Positions 1-9,425 of a DNA stretch of 64,000 nt are shown here, piece after piece. A program made the position numbers and the translations under genes. The notes beneath the pieces are model-generated. The model was not told where the DNA came from, made no database searches, and worked only from the letters and a program-made list of their open reading frames with translations. The DNA is taken from contig NZ_FOHZ01000001.1 of assembly GCF_900111555.1 (NCBI RefSeq), positions 496,001 through 560,000 on the forward strand, read 5' to 3'. Positions within the stretch are counted from its first letter, which is position 1; the number at the start of each line of letters is the position of its first letter. The DNA comes from Marinobacter segnicrescens (GTDB taxonomy: Bacteria > Pseudomonadota > Gammaproteobacteria > Pseudomonadales > Oleiphilaceae).

Positions 1-360
1 ACGCTGAAGTTCCGAGCCGTCCTTTGCGATGTCTTCAAAGTTCTTGGGCAGGAAGTCGACGGCGCCGGCTTCCAGGGCGTCGAGGGTCACCCGGGCGCCC
101 TCGTAGGTCAGGGAGGAAAACATCAGTACCGGCGTCGGGCAACGGCGCATGATTTCCTTCACCGCTGCGATGCCGTTCATCACCGGCATTTCATAGTCCA
201 TGGTGATGACGTCCGGTCGCAGCTTTTCCGCCATTTCCACGCCTTCACGGCCGTTGGTGGCAGCGCCCACAACCTTGATAGAGCCGGAAGCGTTGAGAAT
301 TTCCGTCAGTCGCTTGCGGAAGAACCCGGAATCATCAACGACCAGGACAGAAACTGTCAT
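1..360 (-). CDS. cheB: Chemotaxis response regulator protein-glutamate methylesterase CheB (N-terminal part)
   Basis: Only the first 120 codons lie in the window; the gene runs off the left edge. They encode a receiver domain with the acidic pair D9-D10 and the phospho-acceptor D55 (in [13 protein letters not shown]), as in CheB. The missing C-terminal part should carry the methylesterase that removes methyl groups from chemoreceptor glutamates during adaptation. The start is the ATG at 360, 28 bases after the cheA stop. The order cheY-cheZ-cheA-cheB is that of Pseudomonas-type polar-flagellum clusters. Family assignment rests on the receiver sequence plus context, since the catalytic domain is outside the window. 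Confidence 0.9.
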   Translation of the reverse strand, partial: MTVSVLVVDDSGFFRKRLTEILNASGSIKVVGAATNGREGVEMAEKLRPDVITMDYEMPVMNGIAAVKEIMRRCPTPVLMFSSLTYEGARVTLDALEAGAVDFLPKNFEDIAKDGSELQR

Positions 361-388
361 TCACTCCCCCTATCCAATACCCGTCCCG

Positions 389-2548
389 TCAGCCGTAATG
401 CTGCAACAGACTGGGCACATCAATGATCAGGGCGATGCGGCCATCGCCAGTAATGGTGGCGCCCGCCATACCGGGCGTTCCCTGTAAGGCCCGGCCCAGG
501 GGCTTGATGACCACCTCTTCCTGGCCAACCAGCTGGTCCACCACAAAGCCCACCTGGCGGGTACCCATAGCCACGATGACCACATGGGCATTCTCAGGTT
601 CAGCAGTACCTGTGTCCGAGGGCACCAGCCAGCGCTTGATGTGGAAAAGCGGGAACACCTTGTCCCGCACCACGATACATTCACGGCCGTCCACCACGTT
701 CTTCTTGCTAAGGTCCAGGTGGAAGATCTCCACCACGTTGACCAGCGGCAGGGCAAACGACTGGTTGCCCAGCATGATCATCAGCGTCGGCATGATCGCC
801 AGGGTCAGCGGCACCTTGATGCGAATGGCTGTGCCCTTGCCCGGCTTCGATTCCACGTGGACCTGGCCATTGAGCTGGCTGATCTTGGTCTTCACCACGT
901 CCATGCCCACACCACGCCCGGACACATCAGAGATCTGGTCCTTGGTGGAGAAACCGGCGGCAAAGATCAGGTTAAAGCACTCATTATCCGTCAGCCGATC
1001 AGCCGCATCCTGGTCGTAGATGCCCTTCTCCACCGCTTTGCGGCGTAATTTCTCCGGATCCATACCGCCACCGTCATCCTCGATGGACAGCAGGATATGA
1101 TCTCCTTCCTGCTCAGCAGACAGGGTGACCGTGCCCTGACGGGGCTTGCCGGCCTGCTCACGCACATCCGGCATCTCGATGCCATGGTCCACGGAGTTGC
1201 GCACCAGGTGAACCAGCGGGTCCGCAAGGGCTTCCACCAGGTTCTTGTCCAGGTCCGTATCTTCCCCGTGCATGACCAGGTTAATTTCTTTCTTCAGGTT
1301 ACGGGCCAGGTCCCGCACAACCCTTGGGAAGCGACCAAAGACCTTTTTGATGGGCTGCATCCGGGTCGCCATAACCGCAGACTGCAGGTCAGTGGTCACC
1401 ACGTCCAGGTTGGACACCGCCTTGTGCATCTCGCTGTCTTCGCTCTCCGAACCCAGGCGCTGCAGGCGGTTACGAACCAGCACCAGTTCACCCACCATGT
1501 TCATGATGTCATCCAGGCGCTTGGTATCCACACGCACCGAGGTTTCCGCCTGGGCCTGGCTGTCACGCGCAGGCGTCGCCGCCTTGGCGGCTGGCGTCGG
1601 CCGGGCAGACGCTTCCGTGGGTTGCGTGGCAGGCTCGGACTTGTTCGCAGCAGGACCGTCACTTGCCGGTTGCGGAGCGGAATTCCCGGGCTTTTCATCA
1701 CCCGCAGAGTGGGCCGGACTCTTGCCCTTGCCATGGAGTTCGTCCAGCAGACGCTCGAATTCGTCGTCGGTAATCAGGTCGCTATCGCCACCACTGGCTT
1801 TTTTGTCATCCGCTGCGGCTGGCTTTTCAGCCTCCGGCTGACCACCCGCATCCGGGTCCGGCACGTCGGTGGAGGCCACCTCGCCGGAGAACCTGCCCTT
1901 GCCGTGGAGCTGGTCCAGCAGGTCCTCGAATTCGTCATCGCTGATGTCATCACTGTTGGATGAACCCGCACCCTCGATGGAGCCGGCATCTTCGCAAGCG
2001 CTGTCCCCCGCCTTACCCTTGCCGTCTTCCAGGGCGTCCAGCAGCTGCTCGAATTCCTCATCGGTGATATCGCCGTGGTCCTCCTCGGCTGCGGCGGCCA
2101 CGGCATCGTCTGCAGGCCGGGCCGGCGAATCCCCCGGAGCGTCCACCGGTGACTCACCCTCCGGCAGGGCGTACTGGTCCAGGGTTGCAATCAGTGACTG
2201 GGGCGCGGGGGTAGGCTCTTCCCGGTTGCGGACCTCGTCGAACATGGCATTGACGTTATCCAGCGCCTGCAGCACCACATCCATCAGGTCCGAGGTCACC
2301 GTGCGCTTGTGGTTACGCAGGGTATCGAACACGTTCTCGGCGGAGTGACAGCAGTTCACCAGCGCGTCAAGCTGCAAAAAACCGGCGCCGCCCTTAACGG
2401 TGTGGAAGCCACGGAAGATGGCATTGAGCAGATCACTGTCTTCCGGGTGCTGTTCCAGGTCCACCAGTTGTTCGGAGAGCAGTTCCAGGATCTCCCCGGC
2501 CTCCACCAGGAAGTCCTGGAGAATCTCTTCGTCTGCATCAAATGCCAT
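389..2548 (-). CDS. cheA: Chemotaxis histidine kinase CheA
   Basis: This 719-residue kinase autophosphorylates and passes phosphate to CheY and CheB. It has one N-terminal Hpt domain with H49 in a FHTVKGG context, a long Asp/Glu/Ala/Pro-rich linker, the dimerisation region (MVGELVLVRNRL), an ATPase domain with the N box (VRNSVDHGIE), DDGGGMD and GRGVGMDVVK motifs, and a C-terminal CheW-like domain. Instead of a recognisable P2 domain, the linker carries three copies of a short acidic motif (I-[TS]-D-[ED]-E-F-E-x-L-L-D) near residues 161, 202 and 259. The gene follows cheZ after 13 bases. Confidence 0.96.
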   Translation of the reverse strand: MAFDADEEILQDFLVEAGEILELLSEQLVDLEQHPEDSDLLNAIFRGFHTVKGGAGFLQLDALVNCCHSAENVFDTLRNHKRTVTSDLMDVVLQALDNVNAMFDEVRNREEPTPAPQSLIATLDQYALPEGESPVDAPGDSPARPADDAVAAAAEEDHGDITDEEFEQLLDALEDGKGKAGDSACEDAGSIEGAGSSNSDDISDDEFEDLLDQLHGKGRFSGEVASTDVPDPDAGGQPEAEKPAAADDKKASGGDSDLITDDEFERLLDELHGKGKSPAHSAGDEKPGNSAPQPASDGPAANKSEPATQPTEASARPTPAAKAATPARDSQAQAETSVRVDTKRLDDIMNMVGELVLVRNRLQRLGSESEDSEMHKAVSNLDVVTTDLQSAVMATRMQPIKKVFGRFPRVVRDLARNLKKEINLVMHGEDTDLDKNLVEALADPLVHLVRNSVDHGIEMPDVREQAGKPRQGTVTLSAEQEGDHILLSIEDDGGGMDPEKLRRKAVEKGIYDQDAADRLTDNECFNLIFAAGFSTKDQISDVSGRGVGMDVVKTKISQLNGQVHVESKPGKGTAIRIKVPLTLAIMPTLMIMLGNQSFALPLVNVVEIFHLDLSKKNVVDGRECIVVRDKVFPLFHIKRWLVPSDTGTAEPENAHVVIVAMGTRQVGFVVDQLVGQEEVVIKPLGRALQGTPGMAGATITGDGRIALIIDVPSLLQHYG
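1721..2068 (-). repeat. Triplicated short motif inside the CheA linker
   Basis: Three near-copies of a motif of about 18 residues (consensus ITDDEFExLLDxLHGKGK) are encoded between CheA residues 161 and 276, separated by low-complexity spacers. The third and second copies are closest to each other; the first lacks the LHG part. The motif resembles an acidic amphipathic helix and occupies the place where CheY/CheB-binding P2 domains sit in E. coli CheA. Confidence 0.8.
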
Positions 2549-2561
2549 GCAACTACCTCAC

Positions 2562-3344
2562 TTAAAAGCCGAGACTGGACAGCAGGTCGTCAACGTCGTC
2601 CTGTCCGGAAACAACGTCAGACCGCTCTGCGGCGCGCATCTGGGGTCCTTCCCCCTTGATCGAGGATTCCTTTTCCTTCAATTCGTGGACCGTTCCGGTC
2701 AGCTGGTCCACGTGGCTGGCCATGACCACCAGGCTAAGCAGGTTCTCTTCCACTTCCTTCACCAGCGCGGTCACTTTCTGGATGACCTGGCCGGTCAGGT
2801 CCTGGAAATCCTGGGCCAGCAGGATTTCAGACAGATCGGTGTACATCTTCTCGGCGTCGTCCGCGAGGCTCTCGAAGAAACGGTCAATGCGACCATACAG
2901 CTCGCGGAACTCTGAAGGCGCCATTTCGCGGCGACGCAATCGTTGCCAGTCATCCCGCAGGGACCGCGCCTGTTCGCACATGGCGTTGGCCCGGGGCATG
3001 GCGTCTTCCACCAGGTCCATGGTGCGGTTAGCGGCCTTGCCGGTCATTTCAACGACGTATTGCAGCCGGTCCGAGGCATCGGACATCTTCGACAGGGCTT
3101 CCTGCTGCTCCGGGTTCTGGGGCTGTATCTGAAAATTGCGGATAGCCTCGTGGAGGCTGCGGGTCAAGCGACCCACCTCCTGGTACAGACTCTGATCCCT
3201 CACCTCACTCAGGTCATTGATCAGGGTCATGGCCCGGGCATAGTCACCAGCGTTGACCTGCTCAACAAGCGCCTGGGCCTGCTCCTTGAGCTTGCTGGTG
3301 ATTTCCGGGTCCAGGCCGGGGCTGTTCTGTTTGTCTTCGCTCAT
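2562..3344 (-). CDS. cheZ: Protein phosphatase CheZ (CheY-P dephosphorylation)
   Basis: A 260-residue, mostly helical protein that accelerates removal of phosphate from CheY. The catalytic signature DLTGQ is present (D182 and Q186, equivalent to D143 and Q147 of E. coli CheZ), and the extreme C terminus (DDLLSSLGF) matches the conserved CheY-binding tail. It is somewhat longer than E. coli CheZ because of an N-terminal extension. It lies between cheY and cheA in the usual order. Confidence 0.95.
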   Translation of the reverse strand: MSEDKQNSPGLDPEITSKLKEQAQALVEQVNAGDYARAMTLINDLSEVRDQSLYQEVGRLTRSLHEAIRNFQIQPQNPEQQEALSKMSDASDRLQYVVEMTGKAANRTMDLVEDAMPRANAMCEQARSLRDDWQRLRRREMAPSEFRELYGRIDRFFESLADDAEKMYTDLSEILLAQDFQDLTGQVIQKVTALVKEVEENLLSLVVMASHVDQLTGTVHELKEKESSIKGEGPQMRAAERSDVVSGQDDVDDLLSSLGF

Positions 3345-3392
3345 GGGAGCACATCCGGACAGTCAGTTCAGGGTTCAAGGCGTAAACGGGCC

Positions 3393-3764
3393 TTACTGGA
3401 TTCGCTCGAAGATCTTCTCAATCTTCTCCTTGAGTACGGCGGCCGTAAATGGCTTGACCACATATCCGTTAACGCCGGCCTGGGCCGCCGCTACGATCTG
3501 GTCTCGCTTGGCTTCAGCCGTCACCATCAGGATCGGCAGATCCTTCAGGTTCTCGTCGGCCCGTACCGCCTTGAGCAAATCAAACCCGGACATGCCTGGC
3601 ATGTTCCAGTCCGTCACCAGGAAGTCGTACTTGCCTGTTTTCAACATGGGCAGGGCGGTGTTGCCGTCATCCGCCTCGTCGGTGTTGGTGAATCCGAGAT
3701 CACGGAGCAGGTTCTTGATGATCCGCCGCATTGTGGAAAAGTCGTCCACAATGAGAATTTTCAT
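3393..3764 (-). CDS. cheY: Chemotaxis response regulator CheY
   Basis: A single-domain receiver of 123 residues that binds FliM when phosphorylated and changes motor rotation. D7, D8, the phospho-acceptor D52 ([11 protein letters not shown]), T82 and K104 (VVKPF) are all in place. The ATG at 3764 gives the classical [14 protein letters not shown] start. However, an in-frame TTG at 3776 lies 4 bases after a strong GGAGGT at 3786-3781, so translation may begin there and add four residues (M-D-K-N). A longer reading frame upstream has no family support. Confidence 0.95.
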   Translation of the reverse strand: MKILIVDDFSTMRRIIKNLLRDLGFTNTDEADDGNTALPMLKTGKYDFLVTDWNMPGMSGFDLLKAVRADENLKDLPILMVTAEAKRDQIVAAAQAGVNGYVVKPFTAAVLKEKIEKIFERIQ

Positions 3765-3881
3765 GTTCTTGTCCAATGGGACCTCCAGTTGGTCTTCGCC
3801 GGAATGTTGACCTGGCCCTGTCAGGGCCGTTGGCAGGCGCTGCCCTGCCCGCACTGCTGTCAGATCCTCAGCCGTGGCGTC

Positions 3882-3890
3882 ATTCTAGCA
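3882..3890 (-). promoter_or_regulatory. Possible extended -10 promoter for cheY
   Basis: The minus strand reads TGCTAGAAT, an extended -10 element about 110 bases upstream of cheY in the fliA-cheY gap. No convincing -35 hexamer is present, which is tolerated by extended -10 promoters. This would let the chemotaxis genes be transcribed independently of fliA. Evidence is from sequence pattern only. Confidence 0.3.
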
Positions 3891-3970
3891 GTCTGAGCGA
3901 TGCTTACCGTTTCAATGTGTTATCGAACGATTCTGCTGTAACCATCTTTCTATACCGGCCATGCCAGGCG

Positions 3971-4720
3971 TCAGACCGAGCCTGCGTCCCCTGCCTGCCA
4001 GTCCGATAGCCTGCCCCGCAAGCGAAGTGCGGCCTGGCTGTGAATCTGGCTCACCCGGCTTTCACTCACGCCGAGCACCGCGCCGATTTCCTTGAGGTTC
4101 AGCTCTTCCTGGTAATACAGGCTGAGTACCAGCTTTTCCCGTTCTGGCAGGTCATTGATGGCGGCCGCCAGGTTATGCCGGAATGCCGCGCCGGACACAT
4201 CATCCAGCGGATTATCCGAACCTTCCTGTTCCTGTATCGGCAGCTCGCCGGTTTCATTGAGCTCATCGAGGGAAAAAAGTCGGCCGGAGCTGGCATCACT
4301 GAGACACGAGTGGTACTCGGAAAGGCTCATACCCAGCTCTTGTGCCACCTCCTGGTCCTGGGCTTCGCGCCCTTCCCGATCCTCCACAGCCTTGATGGCG
4401 GCCGATACCCGACGGGCGTTACGGTGAACGGAGCGGGGCACCCAGTCACCCTTGCGGATCTCATCCACAATCGCGCCCCGGATGCGAATGCCGGCATAGG
4501 TTTCAAAGGATGCACCCCGGTCAGACTGGTACTTGGCAGCCGCTTCCAGCAGGCCAACCATGCCCGCCTGGACAAGGTCGTCAAGCTGAACCGAGTCCGG
4601 TAGCCGGGCCATCAGGTGCAGGGCAATTTTCTTGACCAGCGGCGCATGCTGTTCCACCAGCTGATGGGCGCTGTCCCGACCGGTCTGGTGGTAGATTCCG
4701 AGTCTTCTGGCCAAAGTCAT
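3971..4720 (-). CDS. fliA: Flagellar sigma factor FliA (sigma-28)
   Basis: A 249-residue sigma factor that directs transcription of late flagellar genes and is held in check by FlgM. Region 2 (LVKKIALHLMARLPDSVQLDDLVQAG), region 3 (WVPRSVHRNAR) and the region 4 helix-turn-helix (LNLKEIGAVLGVSESRVSQIHSQA) are recognisable, and the length is normal. It follows fleN by 31 bases and precedes cheY, as in Pseudomonas. A more distant rpoS/rpoD assignment is excluded by the lack of region 1 and by context. Confidence 0.96.
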   Translation of the reverse strand: MTLARRLGIYHQTGRDSAHQLVEQHAPLVKKIALHLMARLPDSVQLDDLVQAGMVGLLEAAAKYQSDRGASFETYAGIRIRGAIVDEIRKGDWVPRSVHRNARRVSAAIKAVEDREGREAQDQEVAQELGMSLSEYHSCLSDASSGRLFSLDELNETGELPIQEQEGSDNPLDDVSGAAFRHNLAAAINDLPEREKLVLSLYYQEELNLKEIGAVLGVSESRVSQIHSQAALRLRGRLSDWQAGDAGSV

Positions 4721-4751
4721 TTATCCGGTTAACCCGTACTTCAGGAATGGA

Positions 4752-5570
4752 TCAAGTGTTACTGCCTACCAGGCGCTCCACGAAAAACTCCAGGTGCCCC
4801 CGGGGCGATGTGGGCAGGGGCCAGCTGTCCACCTGCTCCGCCAGGGCCTTGATGGCCAGTGACGCCTTGGCCCGCGGGTAGGCATCCAGCACGGCTCGCT
4901 GACGCTGCACGGCCTTGCGCACGGCCTCATCATAAGGAACCATGCCGACGTATTGTAATGCAACATCAAGGAACCGCTCGGTGACACGGGTCAGTTTACC
5001 GAACAGATGCTTGCCTTCCTGCTCGTTACGGACCTGGTTGGCGAGTATGCGGAAACGGTTAACACCGTAGTCCCGGTTCATCAGTTTTATCAGGGCGTAG
5101 GCATCGGTAATGGAGGTAGGCTCGTCGCAGACCACCAGCAGCAACTCCTGGGCGGCCCGCAAGAAACTGACCACGCTTTCGGAAATGCCGGCGGCAGTAT
5201 CGACGATCAGCACGTCTACCTGGTCACCCAGCTCGCTGAAGGCATTGATCAGGCCGGCGTGCTCCATGGGGGAGAGCTGGGTCATACGCTGGGTGCCAGA
5301 AGAGGCCGGTACAATCCTGACACCGCCGGGGCCGTTAACCAGTACGTCACGGAGGTCACATTCACCGGACAGCACTTCAGCGAGGTTGCGCTTGGCACTG
5401 ATTCCCAGCAGGACGTCAATATTGGCCAGGCCCAGGTCGGCATCCAGCAGGATGACCCGCCGCCCCATCTGTGACAGGGCAATGCCAAGGTTGACCGAAA
5501 CGTTGCTCTTGCCCACGCCACCCTTGCCACCGGTGACTGCGATTACCTGAACCGGATGTGGTCTGCTCAT
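4752..5570 (-). CDS. fleN: Flagellar number regulator FleN/FlhG (MinD-like ATPase)
   Basis: A 272-residue ParA/MinD-family ATPase with the deviant Walker A motif GGKGGVGKS (residues 14-22), the LLDADLGLANIDVLLG segment and the switch motif VLIVDTAAG. FleN works with FlhF and FleQ to limit polar flagella to one per cell. The last residues form a probable amphipathic helix. It lies between flhF and fliA, the standard position in polar flagellates. Confidence 0.95.
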   Translation of the reverse strand: MSRPHPVQVIAVTGGKGGVGKSNVSVNLGIALSQMGRRVILLDADLGLANIDVLLGISAKRNLAEVLSGECDLRDVLVNGPGGVRIVPASSGTQRMTQLSPMEHAGLINAFSELGDQVDVLIVDTAAGISESVVSFLRAAQELLLVVCDEPTSITDAYALIKLMNRDYGVNRFRILANQVRNEQEGKHLFGKLTRVTERFLDVALQYVGMVPYDEAVRKAVQRQRAVLDAYPRAKASLAIKALAEQVDSWPLPTSPRGHLEFFVERLVGSNT

Positions 5571-5661
5571 AGTGGTTGTCTGTTCCTGCCGAGGTTGTAC
5601 TTATTCACACAATAAGCCTGCAGGGCGCCGACCACGTCCGGTTCCCGGCCGCTGCTGCACT

Positions 5662-7029
5662 TCAGGCACCTTCAGCCATGGCCTGCTGCTTACGCACGTC
5701 CCGCAGTCGTTCCACGCCAAGACGCACCAGTGACGCCGCATTGGCTGGATGCAGGTCCTGGGGAATCTTCTGGCCGTCGGTGACCCAGGCCACAGGCAGG
5801 GCGGTTTCCAGGGCAAAGCCCAGGACTTCACCGAGGGTCAGCGCCTCATCCAGCTTGGTCATTATGCAGCCTGCAAGACCCGCCATCTTATAGCAATGCC
5901 ACATGGATTTCATGATTCTCGACTGGCTGGTGGCCGGCACCACCAGGTGCGGACTCACCCGGTGCCGGCTGTTCGCCAGCTCGGCCAGCTGCTCCTGGCA
6001 ACCGGGATCGGCGCCGGACAGGCCAGCGGTATCAATCAGCACAAGGTGCCGGTCTTCCAGCTCATCCAGCACCTCATCAAGGCTGTGGCTGTCATCCACC
6101 ACCCGTACCGGCACATTCAGGATACGGCCGAACACGAACAGCTGCTCATGGGCCGCTACCCGATAGCGATCGGTGGTGACCAGCGCCAGGGAGTCGGCGC
6201 CATGCTCCAGCACGTACTGGGCGGCAATCTTGCCAATCGTAGTCGTCTTGCCGGAGCCGGTAGGCCCTACCAGTGCGTAGATACCACCACGAGTAGCCCA
6301 GTCACCACTACCGGTTCTGAGGCCCGCTGCCAGGGTACGCAGCGAGCGCTTCCAGTTATCCTCGAGTTTGCCACGACCACTCTGACGGGCCAGGCTTGCC
6401 GCCAGCGAACCACTGAGACCGAATTCCTCAAGGCGCTCCGCGAGGCGCTTGCGAACTGCATCCAGGACCTCTTCCGCGTCAGCCTGCGACCTGGCCAGCG
6501 GAGTGACCTGGTGGCCAGCGGCGCCCTGCTCGCTGATCATGGCCCTCAGCGAGTCCAGCTCACGGCGCATCACCGCCAGTTCGTCACTGGCACCGGACTC
6601 ACTTGGAACATGGGCCCGTTCCGCGCCCGCGGCACTCGCGTGCACGCCAGGCTGACGGGGTGATGACAGGGATGGCAGGTCGTCGGTATCCAGGTACTCC
6701 TTGCCAGCCGGAGTCCGCTGCCGGGGCTCGTAGCCACCGCGCTGCTCCCGCAAGTTGCGGATACGGCTACGGGAGCGGTCAAGTTCTTCCTGCAGGCGGA
6801 GGTGTTGTTCCGCCTGCAGCTCGGCCAGGCGGCCATCGCTGGTGGCGTCCGCAGCAGCGTCGCCAAGCTTTTGGCGTGCCATGTTTTCGTCATAGTCCAG
6901 TGCCGTAACAATCTCGACACCGCCATCTATCCGGCGGCTGGAAAGAATCACCGCATCGTCGCCCATGGACTCGCGGACCTGCTTGAGGGCGGCGGACATG
7001 GTTGCCGCAAAGAACCGTTTTACCTTCAT
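5662..7029 (-). CDS. flhF: Flagellar biosynthesis GTPase FlhF
   Basis: A 455-residue SRP-family GTPase that places the flagellum at the pole. Residues 1-50 form the conserved basic N domain (MKVKRFFAATMSAALKQV), residues 60-180 are a variable linker, and the NG domain starts near 185 with the P loop GPTGSGKTTT at 255-264 followed by TTDRYR and the IDTAG motif. Length is close to that of P. aeruginosa FlhF. A 91-base gap without a clear promoter separates it from fleN. Confidence 0.95.
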   Translation of the reverse strand: MKVKRFFAATMSAALKQVRESMGDDAVILSSRRIDGGVEIVTALDYDENMARQKLGDAAADATSDGRLAELQAEQHLRLQEELDRSRSRIRNLREQRGGYEPRQRTPAGKEYLDTDDLPSLSSPRQPGVHASAAGAERAHVPSESGASDELAVMRRELDSLRAMISEQGAAGHQVTPLARSQADAEEVLDAVRKRLAERLEEFGLSGSLAASLARQSGRGKLEDNWKRSLRTLAAGLRTGSGDWATRGGIYALVGPTGSGKTTTIGKIAAQYVLEHGADSLALVTTDRYRVAAHEQLFVFGRILNVPVRVVDDSHSLDEVLDELEDRHLVLIDTAGLSGADPGCQEQLAELANSRHRVSPHLVVPATSQSRIMKSMWHCYKMAGLAGCIMTKLDEALTLGEVLGFALETALPVAWVTDGQKIPQDLHPANAASLVRLGVERLRDVRKQQAMAEGA

Positions 7030-7053
7030 CTGTCTCTACCTCCCGGTGGGTCG

Positions 7054-9249
7054 TTACTGGCCGACCGACGCCACGATGGTGATCTGCTTGTTATCCGGCA
7101 CTTCCTGGTACGAGAGCACGTGCAGGCGCTCTACCCCGTAGCTGGCGAACTTCGCCAGCACCGGCCTCAGGGGGGCGGATACCAGCAGGATGGCGGGCTT
7201 GCCCATCATTTCCTGCCGCTGGGCGCTCTCCTGCAGGGAGCGCTGCAGTTTCTCCACCATGCCCGGCTCAAGGACCAGGCCGATGTCGTCGCCGCCGCCG
7301 GATTGTTGACTCTGTTGCTGACTCTTCAGCAATAATTGTTCCAGTTGCGGATCCAGGGTGATAACCGGTATCTCTTTGTCGTTACCGCAGATGCTCTGCA
7401 CGATCATTCGCCGCAGTGCCTGACGGGCAGCCGTGGTAAGGACCTTCGGATCCTGGCTCTTGGGATGGACGTTGACGATGGCTTCGGCAATGGAGCGCAT
7501 ATCACGGATGGGCACTTCTTCCTGCAGCAGGCTCTGCAGCACTTTCAGCAGGATGGAGATAGACACGGTGGTCGGCACCAGCTCTTCCGCAAGCTTGGGC
7601 GAAACTTTCTCCAACTGGTCGAGCCACTTCTGCACTTCCTCATGGCCGAGCAGTTCATGGGCGTGGCTCTGCAGGATCTGGTTCAGGTGTGTGGCGACGA
7701 CGGTGCTGGCGTCAACCACGGTGTAGCCAAGCGTCTGGGCATTGTCTTTCTGGTCCGGCTCGATCCAGATGGCATCCAGGCCGAAGGCGGGATCCTTGCC
7801 GGCAATGCCGTCCACCTTGCCGAACACCTGCCCCGGATCAATCGCCAGTTCCCGTTCCGGATGGATTTCCGCCTCGGCGATGGTGACGCCCATCAGGGTG
7901 ATGCGATAAACGTTGGGCATCAGGTCCAGGTTGTCACGGATATGCACCGACGGCATCAGGAAGCCCAAATCCTGGGACAGCTTCTTCCGCACCCCTTTTA
8001 TACGACTGAGCAGTTGACCACCCTGGGACTTGTCCACCATGGGAATCAGGCGGTAGCCCACTTCCAGGCCAACAATATCCACCGTTGCCACGTCGTCCCA
8101 GCCCAGTTCCTTATTCTCCGGTGGCGCCGGCAAGGCATGCCCCTGGTCTCCTGCCTCCGGACGGGCACCGCCGGTTGGCGCGGCCTGGCCGCCACCACTA
8201 CGTGAGGTTGTCGGCCAGCTGCTGCTGCCGTCTTCCTCAACCGCCTGGCGGCCCTGCTTCCAGATCCACCACGCCGCTCCGGCCGCCAGCAGCCCCAGTC
8301 CCAGGAAGGCCACATGGGGCATGCCAGGAATCAGGCCCAGCATGATCAGGATGGCTGCGGCGATGGCCAGCGCCTTGGGGGCATCAAACATCTGTTTGAG
8401 GATCTGCCCGCCCATATCCTGGCTGCTGGTTACCCGGGTGACCATGATGGCGGCAGACGTGGAGAGCAACAGCGACGGAATCTGGGCTACCAGGCCGTCA
8501 CCAATGGTCAGCAGGGCATAGTTCTGGGTGGCAACGCCAAAATCCAGACTGTGCTGGAGCATGCCGATACCGATACCCCCGATCAGGTTGATGAACAGGA
8601 TCAGCAGGCCGGCGACTGCATCGCCTTTGACAAACTTGCTGGCACCGTCCATGGAGCCGTAAAAGTCCGCTTCCTGCGCAATCTCTTCCCGGCGGTGCTT
8701 CGCCTCGTCCTGGTTGATCAGACCGGCGTTGAGGTCGGCGTCGATGGCCATCTGCTTGCCGGGCATGGCATCCAGGGTAAAACGGGCGCTGACTTCGGAT
8801 ACCCGGCCAGCGCCCTTGGTGACCACCAGGAAATTGATGATCATGAGAATGGCAAATACCACCAGGCCCACAGCGTAGTTACCGCCGATCAGTACCGCAC
8901 CGAAAGACTCGATCACCTTACCGGCAGCGTCGCCACCCTCGTGCCCGTTGAGCAGGACGATCCGGGTGGAAGCCACGTTCAGGGCCAGGCGCAACAGGGT
9001 AGCTACCAGCAGGACGGTGGGAAACGCCGCGAACTCCATGGGTCGCAGGGCATACACACACACCAGCAGGATGGTAATGGACAGGGCAATATTGAACGTG
9101 AACAGTACGTCCAGCAGAAACGCCGGCATCGGCAGGATCATCATGCCCAGCAGTGCCACGAGCATAATGGGAATGCCCAGGTTTCCCCGCGTCAGGGATT
9201 TGACGTTATTCAGGACAAGGGCCCGGTCCATGTTGACGGAAATCTCCAC
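7054..9249 (-). CDS. flhA: Flagellar type III export gate protein FlhA
   Basis: The 731-residue export-gate component has about eight N-terminal membrane segments, the FHIPEP signature region (INFLVVTKGAGRVSEVSARF) and a large cytoplasmic domain starting around residue 330. A second ATG six codons in (9231) gives MDRALVLNN, which matches the family N terminus slightly better, so either start is possible. A sigma-54-type promoter lies about 70 bases upstream. flhA leads a unit running into flhF, fleN and fliA. Confidence 0.96.
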   Translation of the reverse strand: MEISVNMDRALVLNNVKSLTRGNLGIPIMLVALLGMMILPMPAFLLDVLFTFNIALSITILLVCVYALRPMEFAAFPTVLLVATLLRLALNVASTRIVLLNGHEGGDAAGKVIESFGAVLIGGNYAVGLVVFAILMIINFLVVTKGAGRVSEVSARFTLDAMPGKQMAIDADLNAGLINQDEAKHRREEIAQEADFYGSMDGASKFVKGDAVAGLLILFINLIGGIGIGMLQHSLDFGVATQNYALLTIGDGLVAQIPSLLLSTSAAIMVTRVTSSQDMGGQILKQMFDAPKALAIAAAILIMLGLIPGMPHVAFLGLGLLAAGAAWWIWKQGRQAVEEDGSSSWPTTSRSGGGQAAPTGGARPEAGDQGHALPAPPENKELGWDDVATVDIVGLEVGYRLIPMVDKSQGGQLLSRIKGVRKKLSQDLGFLMPSVHIRDNLDLMPNVYRITLMGVTIAEAEIHPERELAIDPGQVFGKVDGIAGKDPAFGLDAIWIEPDQKDNAQTLGYTVVDASTVVATHLNQILQSHAHELLGHEEVQKWLDQLEKVSPKLAEELVPTTVSISILLKVLQSLLQEEVPIRDMRSIAEAIVNVHPKSQDPKVLTTAARQALRRMIVQSICGNDKEIPVITLDPQLEQLLLKSQQQSQQSGGGDDIGLVLEPGMVEKLQRSLQESAQRQEMMGKPAILLVSAPLRPVLAKFASYGVERLHVLSYQEVPDNKQITIVASVGQ

Positions 9250-9317
9250 AATGGTGGTTCTTGCTGCAATGGCCAGGGCCGTTTTTTTGACGCCCGGGCC
9301 GCCTTACCCGGACTAGC

Positions 9318-9333
9318 GGCAAGATCCATACCA
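9318..9333 (-). promoter_or_regulatory. Sigma-54 promoter of flhA
   Basis: The minus strand reads TGGTATGGATCTTGCC, with the GG and GC doublets exactly 10 bases apart, as RpoN promoters require. The predicted start site is near 9307, giving a leader of about 60 bases before flhA. FleQ/RpoN control of flhA is known in Pseudomonas. Confidence 0.65.
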
Positions 9334-9425
9334 TTTCTAACATTTTCTCCAGAATCCCCCCTGACTGAGCTGCGCCGATACGGTATCCTTGCGCAAATCC
9401 CACCCGACCAGCTGACAGGTGAACC

